A stretch of 64,000 bases of DNA from NCBI RefSeq assembly GCF_008831285.2, contig NC_045139.1, positions 5,120,704 through 5,184,703 on the forward strand, in the 5' to 3' direction. The DNA comes from Nymphaea colorata (Eukaryota > Streptophyta > Magnoliopsida > Nymphaeales > Nymphaeaceae). Of this stretch, positions 37,595 through 49,752 are shown piece after piece. Position numbers and translations under genes: made by a program. Numbering within the stretch: the first letter of the stretch is position 1; each line of letters begins with the position of its first letter. The notes below the pieces were generated by a model. It saw only the letters and a program-made list of their open reading frames with translations, did not search any database and was not told the origin of the DNA.

Positions 37595-39215
37595 TGTTAG
37601 CTTTATAGTTGGATGGTTTTTTTAGTAATTTATGTTACAAAAAGCCATCACAGTAGGTACATTCTATCACTAAAGATCATGACCAAATGCAAAATATGTA
37701 TTGTTTGCTATATTTTTGAGCAACACAAAATTTTAAAAAAATTATAGAGGTGGCCGATTGGACTAAGTGAACTTATGAAAGGGTAATTATGTTCCAAGGG
37801 TACATGTAAAGGTTGAAAATGTCGTTCGGTTTTTGTTGTGACAGGTAGGATCTTGAAACATGTTCCTCTAGAAAAAATGAGTCAATTGAACAATGTAACT
37901 CCTATCAAAACTTTAAATAAAAACTTTAGATGTGCTTATTTATGCGACACTCGGACACGATCATATCAGCGGGCGATTTATGAAAGTATACATTTCATAA
38001 TCATTTTGTTTTGTTAAAAGTTTTTTCGAAGGGAAGAAGAAGAATCAGATTTGAATTAGATGTATCTTTTACTATCCCAATTATTGGATATTATGTATTT
38101 GGATTCAAATGCAAATAAAAACATCTTCTTGAGTTTCAAATTTGAAATCCCAATCTGATTGTAATTTGACTTTCAAATTAGCACCTGAATCTCAACCCAG
38201 ATACAACCAGATCCATATTGTTTCAAAATAATATTTATTTAAAACTAAATCCAAGATTCAAATCCAAACCTGCTCTTATATTTATTTAAAACGAATCCAA
38301 ATTCACATCCAAACAGATTCTTAATTGGGTGCTTTTTTTTTTTTATGTATCTGACGTTTTTGTAATAATTTGTTTACAGATCCGATCTAAATCCGATTCA
38401 TTAACATCCCTAATTATATAAAACTGCCAAAATAATCAACATCATCACATGCATGTTTAAGATTAACGGATCAAAAGCTTAGTAACCAATATGGTCCAAT
38501 TGTTTATTTTAACAAAAAAATAACCATGAATAAGTGAGGGCAGCATAACTGGGCCTAAACTCTTCTCATCCACATATACTAGCAAGAGTACCATAACACC
38601 AGAGAAGGGTCTGGACATAAACCCCGGATCCAAGTCCACCTAGATCCGACCCATTTGTAGTCCTTGATGAAGAAAGCTTTCAGCATATAAATGTAGAGAA
38701 AGTTCTCTTCACATCAAGAAGAGAATCTAGTTGAAGCACCAAAGTGGTATGTTCCAACTCAATGGCTTGAAAATCCCCATGTTTTTCCTGTCCTTGGGCA
38801 TCTTTTAACTTTGAAAACAAGCAATGGAGCCACATCTCTTGTTCCTTTTCTTCCCCTTGAAGGTTGAACGGGCAGCCGCTCTTAGTGGGGATTATTTGTT
38901 CTTTGATGCTCCTTGATAAGATGCCTGAAGCATTATTGCCATGAACTTAGTCATCATTTAATTGCAACCTGCCGGTCCATAACATACGAATCAATCCCGA
39001 ATTTGGCGAGTTAATATGCTTAATTGCCCCAGTGAGTGGCTGGACTTGCATGGCCGCATAATGAGACAACAACCTTGATGACTGATTGGATTCTTTATAA
39101 TGTCTCTCTTAGAATAAAGTTTGCTTTTGATTATTCAGATATGAATGGCCTCCTCCCACTTTTATGTGGTAAGGTTTAATCGAGCTCTTTTGGTCCCCAA
39201 GGGGTTTGGTACGAC
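37543..39215. other. Spacer, no gene seen
   Basis: Contains a (CT)n(TA)n microsatellite at about 37552-37594 and a degraded GGATGTCAAT-family MITE around 38040-38415 ending CATTAACATCCCTA. The stretch at 38520-39180 has ordinary base composition but no recognisable exon in any frame. Confidence 0.4.
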
Positions 39216-39695
39216 TAGGGGTGAACACGAGCTGAGTCGAGCCCAAGTTCAGTCAGCTCGTGCTCGGCTCGACTAATGGAACCTTGAGCTCGACTCTGCT
39301 CCCTCTCGAAAATAGCTCGACAAAAGCAGACTGAGCTTGACTTGACAGTTATGTGTCGAGCTCGAGTTCGACTCGATTAAGTCTCGACAAACTCGTTTGA
39401 TTCATAGAATTGATATTCATCGTCACGTGCTGAGCTCGAGCTCGGCTTGATTAAGGCTCGACAAACTCATAAACTCAGTTGAATATATCGACTTGATTAA
39501 GGCTCGACAAACTCGATTAAGGCTCAAGCTTGACTCAGCGGTTACATGTTAAGCTCGAAATCAACTCGATTGTTTGAACAAGTTGAGTCCTGAACTCAAG
39601 CCCGACTCGTTAAGCAAATGACTCGGCTCAAACTCATTCACCACTTGAGCTTTAATGAGTCGAGCTTGAGTAGTTCGATTTGTTGTTCACCCCTA
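39216..39695. mobile_element. hAT-like MITE rich in CTCGAG motifs (reverse orientation)
   Basis: Begins TAGGGGTGAACACG and ends TTGTTCACCCCTA, with the same interior words as the 1873-2272 element but in the opposite orientation. The flanking 8 bases (ggtacgac and tgtgtaat) do not match, so the target-site duplication has decayed or the insertion was rearranged. Confidence 0.65.
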
Positions 39696-40938
39696 TGTGT
39701 AATAGATGGCGTGGGGATTGGTAGGTGGTCAGATTCTATTTGAAATTTTTCGATGCACTTTTAACATATAGATCGAGTTACCCTCGTGTAACTCAAAATG
39801 CTGCAGAATGCCATTTCCACTTTCTCTGGAATGTGCCGAGTTCTGCAGATGGAGAAATCAAACAAGCTCTAATTAGCTTTCTCTTGATTTTAACATCATA
39901 AAACATGCATAGAGGTCTGGCGTTGTGTTTTGGCTTGGAATCACCTCCTTTCTATAATAGCTTGAAGACCGTTTTTTTGTGGTGATGTAAGCATTTTGTC
40001 TCTGTATATATCCTGATTCTTCTTCTCCTATTCTATTTTGTTGGATCCTATTTTCCTGCGGATTGCATCAGAAAGCAAATTTTGAGCCGAAGTGGGATCC
40101 CCAATTTTCTCACCTTATATTAATTTGGAGACATAGTTGAATTGCACCTGAGATGATGCAAATGAACTCTCTCCTCTCATAGAGTGGATGTTGTGGTCGC
40201 CAATGCAAAAAAGAATGAGTTCTCTTCAACCAAGACCGCCATTAGGCATGTCAATGGATTGGGTTGGATCATACTTGATTTATTAAATGTCCACAAGTTT
40301 GGATTCAAATTCGAATTTGAATATGAAGGAAGAAATCTCTAAAATATATTCAAATACCATTTTAAAATTTACAATCCACATCCAATTCTAGATCTGACTT
40401 TGAGATACATAATAACCTAACCCGCACTGCACGATGGTATGTTATAAGGATCGGCTTCTAAAACATTTGGATATTCAATGTAGTATATTTATTTGAACTG
40501 AAGCCGAATCCAAATCAAAATCCTATGGAATATTTATTTAGACCAAAGCAAAATCTCATCTGGTGTTACTTCTTAAACTTGAATCCCATCCAGATCTTAA
40601 TCCAATACTGAAGTTTTTATATATATCCTACTTTTTAGAGCAACTCCATCAAATATCTCATTAAGACCCAATCCATCCACATCCCTACCTTCAATGAAGC
40701 TTTGAAAAGTTTCATGTCCTTTAAAAGGAAGAAAATGACGTTCAAAGGCATAACTTCTTTTTTAGGGCAAACTAAAGCCAAAACTAAGGTAGACTTTTTA
40801 TTTTCTTACGAGCGCAAAGAAACAACACTAGATAGATTGCAACATAAAGTTCAAGTGCCTTCACAGGACAACACTAAATAACTACAACGCAAAAGTTAAA
40901 GGGTCGTAATAGTTTTAGAGGGAAGGACTTCGGCTTCT
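39696..40938. other. Spacer and 3' flank of the methyltransferase gene
   Basis: No gene. A GGATGTCAAT-family MITE relative lies at about 40243-40688, starting TAGGCATGTCAATGG and ending CCACATCCCTA. The last 200 bases before 40939 should include the methyltransferase 3' UTR on the minus strand. Confidence 0.45.
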
Positions 40939-43900
40939 TCATTTCTTTGCTATGAAAAGGCCCCACCTCTGCTCTCCGGAAGAGCTCCTCACAAGCTTTT
41001 TCTTCCACCCTTCAACTATGTCATCGTAATCTTCCTGAAACCATTTGACATCCCATAGCAGCCATGAGCAAAAGCATACACCAATGGAATACTGTACAAA
41101 CGAAACGGGAAACAGGACCTACCAATGAGAAGTCATGGATGAAGGCATCTTTCTCTTTCTCGACAGCGTCCAATTCCTTTCGTAACACCTCGAGAAACTA
41201 CACAGTTCAAAAGCAAACTCCGTCAGCATATGGTAGTCGATGCCTGGTGTCAAGAATGTCAAAGTAAAGCAAAAGCAGCAGCAGAGTATTTTATAAAGGC
41301 ACCTATTGAAAAAAGAAGACATGCTTTAGGCTTTGAGAATTTTTGGTTTGGCTGCCTATTGTCTGGGAGAAATGCCCTAGTTCAAGCCCCTAAGTATCTG
41401 AATATTTGAAGATGAGTGTGTTTTTGGTAGAATATTCAAGAGTATAACAATGCCTTCACACGAACCTGATCAGTCCTATCTTCCGATATAACTTCAACAA
41501 ACCCAGCATCCTTGAGCATCTGATTAAGACATAGACACAAACAATACATTCATTTGAAGAAAAGAAGAATAATAAAAAAGAAATCACGAAGAGAGAAGAT
41601 TGAGAATGCAAGCAACCTGGCCGTAAGCCTCTACGTCGTGAAGGTCATAATCACGTTGTTTAATGTAGTCGCTGAATTCCGGCGATGGCTCTTTAGCGCT
41701 CCTACAGTAATCACTGATCAGGACCTTCCCTCCAGGTTTCAGCCACTTGAAGAAGCTGCGGAAGAGGGCAGGCTTGTCCTGGATAACCAGTCACAATCAG
41801 TTCAATAGCAGTGACAACTGGTGATAAAAGGGGAATTGTGAGGTGCTGTTGTCATACATGGACACAAGATCATGCCCTAACACTTTGTAGTTCTTCGGCT
41901 TTGGTAAAGTCTCCAAACCAAATGGCCAAATGTAATAACGAGACACCCTATTCTTAATATAGGATACTGGATCACTAGTACTTGGACTATATTTTACTCA
42001 AATTTTTATTTGTATCTTACTTTTCATATTCCCCTTCTAGAAGTGATAGAGAAAAAAAGTTAAAGATGTGCGAGTGCCTGTCTTAGACAGGCGTCAATCT
42101 TATCAGTCATCAATGAAAACTTATGCTTAAGACCTAAATTGATGAAGGTAAGGCAAAAGATTTAAAACGAATTTGAGTATAATATGCACGGGCACAACTT
42201 CACTATCCAACAAGCAAGCAAAGAGAAAGCGGGGAAGGGAAGCACAGGCTGACCAAATTCTCAGCAGATTACTAAGCCTTAGCTAGAAATATGGCAGAAC
42301 CACAAATCAGGTCCAGTGGTGGCACGCAACCGAGGTGGATCTTTATCCGATTTCGGGCTAATTGAAACAAGATGGAATCTCATAAAAATAAGTTTCCTTT
42401 TACAAATTAATGTTCTACAGAAAATTAGCTTTTGAAGTAACAGAAGAAGTTGCAGCCACTGAATATTTTAGAAGTCTCTCAAATTCAGGCAAGTCAAATG
42501 GAAATTCTGAAATTCGAAGGTGTTTTCGCTATATGAATATAAATTAGGCACTTCTTTGAGAAATCTTGATCAAATGATTTTGGCTCGTTCCAGGACAACC
42601 GACCCCAATTGGACCCAGGATATGGATAAGAAGACTCTTCGGACCCGGTAGAAACCAAATCCTGACACCGCATGCTTTATGTAATGCAGAAAAATGCCTA
42701 TATATATGAACGACGCTTGGGATACGATGTCACAAAGGTCGGACAGCGTCCAGGTCCGGAACCCAACCACGTTTTCTGCGTCAGACCCTGAATCAGGTCC
42801 TGCACAAAGATGGAAGATGAGATCCCCGGGTGGCCAGAGCATACCAGGCCTGGATCTGACCTGTATGGCTGTGCATAACCGAATTAATAATGGAGGTCGA
42901 AAATTTTGTGAATATGAGAGAATGCATATGCAGATAAGGACTCTATGGTATGTGTGGGAGGTGATGAATAAGTGTTGATAAGAGCTTGTAGGAAAGGAAA
43001 GAGGACTAAACCAAGCAGATGAAAGTTCTAACTAGGGACAGAAAAGCAAGCTGCGGGCTATGAAGTACTAATCGGTCAAGAGATATGCCTTTATGTGAAG
43101 AATGGTGTCACGGCTGTATATCACGTCGAACGTGCCATCAGGATATGCCTTCTTTGTGCAGTCAGCAACTTCAAATTCCACGGAGCACTTACGGCCTATG
43201 GCACGTTCAAGTGCGAAAGAGACCATGTTTACGGAAAGATCGATGCCCGTCACTTCCACATCGAAGTTCTCTGCCATGTAAAAATCGCCTCCCCCTATGC
43301 CGCAGCCCACATCAAGAACTTTCTGCCCAGGCTTTAGGTCCAGTTTCGACACAAACTCTTTTGTGGTGACTGCAATAATAAAACGAGTAAATGGTTATCA
43401 CTTATCAGGAAACTCTGGTCAAGGTTGAAGCAAGAGCATCTGCACAAAAATAATATAGAAGTTATTATTTTTTTTCCAAATAGATTTACCCGAAGATACA
43501 ATTTCCAGTTGCCACTGATAAGAATAATGCCACAATCACCTTTTCTTCGTTGATTTTAGAAAATTTTTCTTTTCTGCAATGAAGCCCTGATATTTTCTTG
43601 TCCACAAGTTAGTTGTGTTCATTTTCTGCTGGAAATGGGATAATGTCTTATAGTTCCTTTCATCCATATTGTTGCCAATTGACTTCTCTGTGAAGTCCAA
43701 CTTGATCCCAATAAAGAATTCTCTGAACTAAAGAGCAGGCCTGCTTATTTTTTTCTGGAGCTTGTTATGATACAGCAAACGTGCTTTGTTCGTCTATCTA
43801 TTCCCTTTTTTCCCTCTAAGTTTCATAAAGCCCATAAATTAAGCAATTTAAACTTCTTATCCAGATGAGTCAAGTTAAAATAGCAAGCGAACACGCGGTC

Positions 43901-46470
43901 TATATAAAACTTTTCTGGAAGTAATGCCGACTATTTTTTTTCCCCAAGAGATATATCTGTGAATACTCTTCACAATCAGAATAAAATGCTCACAATGGTG
44001 GAATAGAATTATAAAAGCGAGCAGTAGCACAGGCAGCTGTACTTACCGAGGCCTCCAGTGCTTACGAAACCTTCCCCAAACACACGTTCATATCGCATTA
44101 TGCCATTGCTGTTATATTGCACATTATCTAGAAATCGCTGAAAGTCCTTATCTTCTGTTGATCTAACTTTTTGCCAGATCCAGCAAATCTGCATTGGTTT
44201 AGTTGCCATTAAAAAGAAGCACTTCCATTTTCTAATCTGTGGTCAAAGACAGACATGGCACCAGCAAAACAAAAGACAAAAAAGGAAGATTGTAACCTGG
44301 TTCTGATTTTTCTTGTTTCGCACATATGCGCCAATACATTTGCAGGTGAGCAGCAAGACCTCAAAAGAACTTCCGGCACCATCATGCCAGTGACATTCTT
44401 TAAAGGCCTGTTTAATCATAGAAAATTTTTCGAGTTAATGCAGCATGAACCTCAAAAATCTAAGGAAGAGCAGAGGCATCATGTAATTTCTGTTCTATGT
44501 GAGCCTTGGCAAGATGGTGATATCTTCTCCTAAGTTATCTCCTAAACCAACAAAACATACAGACATAAACAAAGAACAACGTGATAAGGGAACTCCAAGG
44601 ACAACAGGTGTCTGAGCTCATTTCTCAGTTAATGAGAACAATTCAATATTCCTTGTACTTGGATTTCTCAGCGCAGCACAGAGGAAACAATAAACATTTT
44701 GATTTGAAGCATAAGTTCCACACCTTTGTGTAGAAACGTGGTTCCCTATAATGTGTTGGGTTCCTTTTTCGTTTGGAATCTCCAGACTGATGAAAGCATG
44801 ACTCTCTGAAGAAAATAAACCCACCAACTTTAACCCATTCAATCATTCTTCTAGCCAAATCCTCAACCTGCAGCAGCAAAAACAAAATCAACTACCGATT
44901 CTTTGCAAGCAAAAAAGGGAAGTACAATGCAGCCAGGTAAATCGTCCACGTTGGTGAAACTAGTTAAACAAATTCTGCGTATTTCAGGGATTTCTTGACC
45001 TAATGAACTTCAGAGGGATATTTGCAATGAAGTGCAACAAAATATAAAGAGAATATACCTCAGTATCTGATAGATACATAAGGAGCCAGTTTGAAAAAAT
45101 CAAGTCAAATGAATCTGGTGCAAACTGGAGCTTTGGAGATGTTACATCAGCACACATAAATTTTGTGTTCTTGAAATGTCCGTTAACACTTTCATTCTGC
45201 AAATTTTAAGAAACCAAATAATCAGAGAAAGAGAAAGAGAGGGTTAAAAGCATGAAATCAGAAATGACAGGATTCTACCTTCTTAATAACACTCTCAATA
45301 AAGTCTATTGCTATAAGAGATCCAGCATCCTTTGCTATTTCGGCAGTGAAACGACCAATGCCAGCACCTAGCTCAAGAACATCTTTTCGCTTAAAATCTG
45401 GAAGGAGAGATAACACCTGCAGTAGCAGAGAGAATTTAAGCGTCTGGTAAGTAAATCAACAAACGAAACGCATAAAGCATGACAGAAACAAACGGAACTG
45501 GCAGCATCTCTAGTTCATACTTCAAGCAAAACAACATAATGGTCAGACATGCGCGTAAGCATTTAAAAGAAATACTTTGCATTGATCTATTTCTTTAGCA
45601 TTACAAGTTCTCTTCCCTTCTTTAAGAGCAGGTTATCTATAGGAAATCAAACTGAATAGGAAAGCCTCTGAATCTCTGATGCTTTCACAAATAGCAGTTA
45701 TAACAAGAAACGTCAAAAGGTAGGCAATCACTTAATTAGTCTTTTTCACATGGACATCTAGTGATGAGCCTAATAACAGCTACGAAGAGGGGAGAAAGAC
45801 AATCGCGGACCACTCAAAGGCCTACAATTTCAAGAGTCGGGGGCTCCCAACACAAAAAAAGGTATCTTTAACGTCTACTGATACAAGAATACCATTTCAT
45901 GTTTACCGCATTTCTTGTATGAGCTAAACTTCTTAACATACCCCACAAAATTTTAATGAAAGCACTAAATTTAGGAACAGGTTCAAATGTTAAAAGAAAA
46001 TTTTCTAATCAACGAAAAAGGTCAAAATAACTTTTCTGTAAAATATAAAAAAATGGGGCAGGATTTCGCGTCGAAATATCAATAATCAGTACCAGACCCC
46101 AAACGATTCAAAAGCAGAGCAAAAACCGAAAGGGAGAAACAAAGAGAGACGACACCGGAAAAAGAAAAAGATGGAAAGAAGTACCTCAGGCCTTTCTTCT
46201 TTATCAAGGTCTGCAGCCTTGGAATCGAGCATCATCGCCTCGACTGTCAGATCCACAGAGTGCTCGATCCAATAACTCTTCTGGACCTCTCTTTCATCTG
46301 TCAGAAAGCAAGAAAGTAAAAAAAAGAAAAAAAACCGAGAAAACCTCAGCTACACACAGCACAGTTACACATTCTACAGCACCCGCAGTCCGCAGAGGCC
46401 TAGAAACCACAGACACGATCTAGGACGGAATAAGAAGACGAGATAAGAAACTGGTACCTATTTCCGCCAT
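40939..46470 (-). CDS. NMT1/PEAMT: Phosphoethanolamine N-methyltransferase
   Basis: Twelve exons: 46470-46458, 46297-46185, 45416-45279, 45196-45059, 44867-44724, 44407-44297, 44188-44047, 43369-43089, 41778-41617, 41519-41466, 41197-41123 and 41034-40939. They give 488 residues against about 490 for plant PEAMT. The enzyme uses S-adenosylmethionine to methylate phosphoethanolamine three times to phosphocholine, the committed route to choline and phosphatidylcholine in plants, and acts in the cytosol. Two methyltransferase domains are present. The N-terminal one has ELGAGIG at 57-63 and [13 protein letters not shown]. The C-terminal one has DVGCGIGGG at 286-294, FEVADC and [11 protein letters not shown], then [14 protein letters not shown]. 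The end reads [23 protein letters not shown]. All introns are GT-AG except intron 8, which joins in frame only with a GC donor. A uORF in the leader suggests translational control by phosphocholine. Confidence 0.95.
41779..43088 (-). other. Probable GC-AG intron 8 of the methyltransferase gene
   Basis: Exon 8 must end at CACATAAAG (43089) to join in frame with GACAAGCCT at 41778, giving the family sequence TILHIKDKPALFR. The intron then begins GCATAT and ends CCAG. The nearest GT downstream would create a stop codon at the junction. It is the longest intron of the gene (1310 bases) and contains a GC-richer segment around 42570-42860 whose open frames are not exons. Confidence 0.75.
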
Positions 46471-46601
46471 TTCTCAAGCAGATCCACGAGACTGTCCGTG
46501 AGATTCACGCGAACCCTATGAACGCAAGGAAACCGAAACAAGAACGGAAAGAAAAACGACGGTTTCCCACCGTATTGTTCTTCTTTCTCAGGGCCGAGCC
46601 C

Positions 46602-46679
46602 TCAGCGGCTTTCAATGGCGAGACGTGATCTGGAGAAGCTTCGCGATCGACGGTCACAGACCCTCCCCCTCTGCTGCAT
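46602..46679 (-). CDS. Upstream ORF in the PEAMT leader (uORF30-like)
   Basis: The only ATG between the likely transcription start and the main start codon opens a 25-codon frame, MQQRGRVCDRRS at the start and SRSRLAIESR at the end, with a TGA stop at 46604-46602. Plant PEAMT/XIPOTL1 mRNAs carry a conserved short uORF (called uORF30 in Arabidopsis) that represses translation when phosphocholine or choline is plentiful. The size, arginine-rich character and position here fit it. I have not aligned it. The stop lies about 130 bases upstream of the main ATG. Confidence 0.8.
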   Translation of the reverse strand: MQQRGRVCDRRSRSFSRSRLAIESR

Positions 46680-46720
46680 TCCACTCTTTCCCTCCCTCCC
46701 TCGCAGTTACTCTGGAGCGC

Positions 46721-46728
46721 TTAAATAG
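46721..46728 (-). promoter_or_regulatory. TATA-like box of the PEAMT gene
   Basis: The minus strand reads GCTATTTAAGC here, about 42 bases before the uORF start. This places a transcription start near 46690-46700 and makes the uORF the first ATG in the mRNA. A CT/GA-rich tract follows (46674-46700). Confidence 0.55.
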
Positions 46729-46729
46729 C

Positions 46730-49599
46730 GCGGAGTGCGTTGGCGCGTTCTGTTAAAACTGAATCAAAGGCGCCAAGGAGAGGGAAGGAAAGATGACGGA
46801 AGCCGTCCAACGCAAGGAGACACGTGGCACGACAGAAGGGGACCACGCTGTCGCTGTTCGCCAGGACGGACATGGACCCGCGGAATCTGGGGGTGGATCC
46901 GTGGGTCCGCAACCCTTTGAGAGGAAAGATCAGCGGGTCGGGTCGGGTCTGACCCGGATTTGATTTGAGCAGCAAGTTTTGTGAGCCCCGAGTACCGACC
47001 CTTTTTTGTACAAATCGGGTTTTTGAGTCGAATCGTTGGCTATGCCGATTCATTATTCAGATGAATTAAAAAATAATAAAAATCACTAAATGGAAAACTT
47101 TTTAAATTATTTAAAACTGTCAATAAAATTGACACGCGTGACTCATAAATCGCCTGTTTTAAATTAAATTGGTTGTCATTAATTCTAGTCCCCTGAAATT
47201 TTCCTTGTTTATTATCCACGGACAATAAATTAAGAATAACGTTATTTTGCTTAGAGTAAAAGAAAAAGAGGGCGGCTTCAGCTTTATCATATCGTATGAA
47301 GGGTACTTTGGTCTTTTTGTAGAGTTCGTGTATCGTGTTAGTGTTAGTGTCCGTAATTTGGTCTTTTTAGTTTGTTGTCTATGTGAGCGAGATGTTAGCA
47401 ACCACCTTCCTTCGTCTACTAATATTTGTCTACCAATATTTTAGAGGTAAGTAAGCCTTGACATCCGGCAAGCGGCCTGACATCTAAAAACTGGGTTCGA
47501 ACTTGGCCAGTGGCCTAAATTGGGTCGACTTGGAAAATTTTGGGTCCGATCAAATGTAAAAATATATTTTTAATATAAAATAATGTATAAATATAATTAA
47601 TTATAATAAAAATATGATATATATATATATTAATAAAAAATTTTAAAAATAAATTATTGGACCTGAATCAAGCTTATCGGGCCCACGCACGCCGAAACGA
47701 GTCAAACCAACCCGAATACCTTTTTTCGAGGCCTGAGCCCGAGTGGAGCCAGGTACAGGATACCGCACAATGCCCAGAGATATACTCTTCCTTTCTGGTA
47801 AAATAGAAACTTCAAGTGGTTCTCAATCATTGAGAGTACAAAAAAATTAGAGAAGGAAATGCTCATGATTTTGCATAAGGATAGGCGTTAGAGGGAACAC
47901 CCAATCCCCATGAGGTTGATGGTCAAGTCTGGCATGATAACTAAGCAGCTCGAACTTAGACTGCCAGCAAGGGCTTCGGGCCTTCTTGAGCGCTATACCC
48001 AGCCCGGACCAGAACTCATCCATTTTTGTCATGAGAATAAGGCTTGAAAAGAACTAAAAGTTGGGTTTTTTGTTATGAAGCCACTAAATACAAGAGTATC
48101 AAACCAAAATTTGGATATAAGGAAAATATTTCATAAAGGCCCTTTGGTTATGTCCTTTGGTTTTTCCTACCCAGGCCTTGTGCCAAGATCTACAAAACAA
48201 GGGACGGTTTCATACAGATAGTTTCTATGGGGCATAGGCCTCTCAAAGATAACTAAAGCATACAATGGTTTTTTCAAATCGAGCAGAAATTTGTCTTCAA
48301 GTGCAAAGGTAGAAGGGAGCTGGACTGCAAGACCCATCTGTGGAGCAAAAATGAAAGTTGGCCTTAGTAATGTGATGGTGTCGAGTAGACAAGTCGTCGC
48401 TCGATGGATAAAAGCTACTCTAAGAATAACAGACTGATCTTTCCCAAATGTGAAACATCACCAAAGGGTTGGCACCTCGAAATTGGCTTCCCGTCATAGG
48501 CAGCGCCTCGAAAAGCACCTCGAAAAGCACAGATGAACCACATGACTCTCCTTTTACAATGGGCCGTACAATGACATATTAAATAATGTGCCCGTGATCT
48601 CATGCTATTGCTACCATGTCTGAAATGCTGGATTATTTCGATGTGACATCATGGATTTGAACTTCATTATTTACCGTTAATGTTTCAAACATTAAAATTT
48701 GAACCTTCCACAAAATACACTTTAATTTGGTTATATAGCAAAACATGCTTACGTTTGTATTTTTGTCATTTAGCCACCTTGTTTCTTGCGAATTCAGGAA
48801 AGTGCTTTCCATGACATGGGAAAGAAAGTCCCACTCTTTTACTAGAGTAGTATCTTGGTAATTTCAGAATGTAAAAACAAAAAATCATGTTTTACTTTTA
48901 CTATTATAGGGAGAGCTCTTCAATTTAACAAGTAAAGACATTTTGGTAATGCACAGCCCATAATACAAGGTCCCTTATTTGGGGCCATAATCTATAACCT
49001 ATTTACAAATTTAAGCGGTTAAATGAAAAAAAAAAACCAAAATTTATATTGTTTTATTATTTTGTCAACTGCAGGTAATTTGTTATGTCATTTCACCGTT
49101 GCAGATGATATGTTTAGCACATTCTACCATCAACCTGTGATGGTGGAATGACATAATACCAAAAGTGCGCAATCAGGCATCCTTTGAAGCAGCTAAAAAA
49201 CTTAATTTTAATTATTATTTCTTACCAATTAAATGATTAAAATTATTAAAAGCTTAATATTTATATTGAAATTATATTGTTTAGAGATTATTTCTGGCTA
49301 ATTTTAAACTATAAACTTAGTATTTTAACATTTTATTGACAACTTTTCTATATGTAGCCCCATTTCATTTTTAATGATACCAATGCTATAAGTTAATCTT
49401 CACACTTCAAAATGGTTCTTCTCCGCACCTTATATTGAATTTAAATTTTAGAGGGTGAGTGTTCTATGAATAGGTGCCAAAACAATGTGTCTCAAAGAAT
49501 ATAAATAAGGAGAAGGTTAATCCCATTCTCGGAGTGAAGGTCGAAGCCTTTCCTGTTCCTCTCATACTCTTGAGTTCGGACTATTTTTGATGCATTAGG
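46730..49599. other. Spacer, no gene seen
   Basis: 46730-47050 is GC-rich and presumably the methyltransferase upstream region. Around 47440-47780 is a GC-rich repeat of the TAAG..TTGGGC / GCCCA family. Minus-strand frames of about 60 codons at 47847-48032 and 48415-48603 have no recognisable motif. About 48820-48990 resembles a dispersed segment also present in intron 3 of neprosin copies 2 and 3 (near 18440 and 29450). Confidence 0.4.
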
Positions 49600-49752
49600 G
49601 TGAGGTCTCGGTCTGTTATACTTCAACTTTCATATATGTGTTTCCCTTTTGTGAGGTCTCGGCCTGTTATACTTCAACTTTCATATATGTATTTCCCTTT
49701 TGTGAGGTCACGGCCTGTTATACTTCAACTTTCATATATGTGTTTCCCTTTT
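49600..49752. repeat. 51-base minisatellite, three copies
   Basis: Units start at 49600, 49651 and 49702 with GTGAGGTCTCGG / GTGAGGTCACGG, and each runs through ATACTTCAACTTTCATATATG. They differ by only a few substitutions. Confidence 0.9.

Noticed and set aside
42570..42842. 90-codon minus-strand frame inside methyltransferase intron 8
   Set aside because: It has no family match, and the flanking exons join cleanly without it. The composition resembles the GC-rich repeat family.
43068..43088. Extension of methyltransferase exon 8 to a stop (AYLLTD)
   Set aside because: The family continues with DKPALFR, found in exon 9. The alternative GT donor at the end of this extension would create a stop at the junction.
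49600..49752. Possible CRISPR-like array
   Set aside because: The units are continuous 51-base repeats without unique spacers, in a plant nuclear context.
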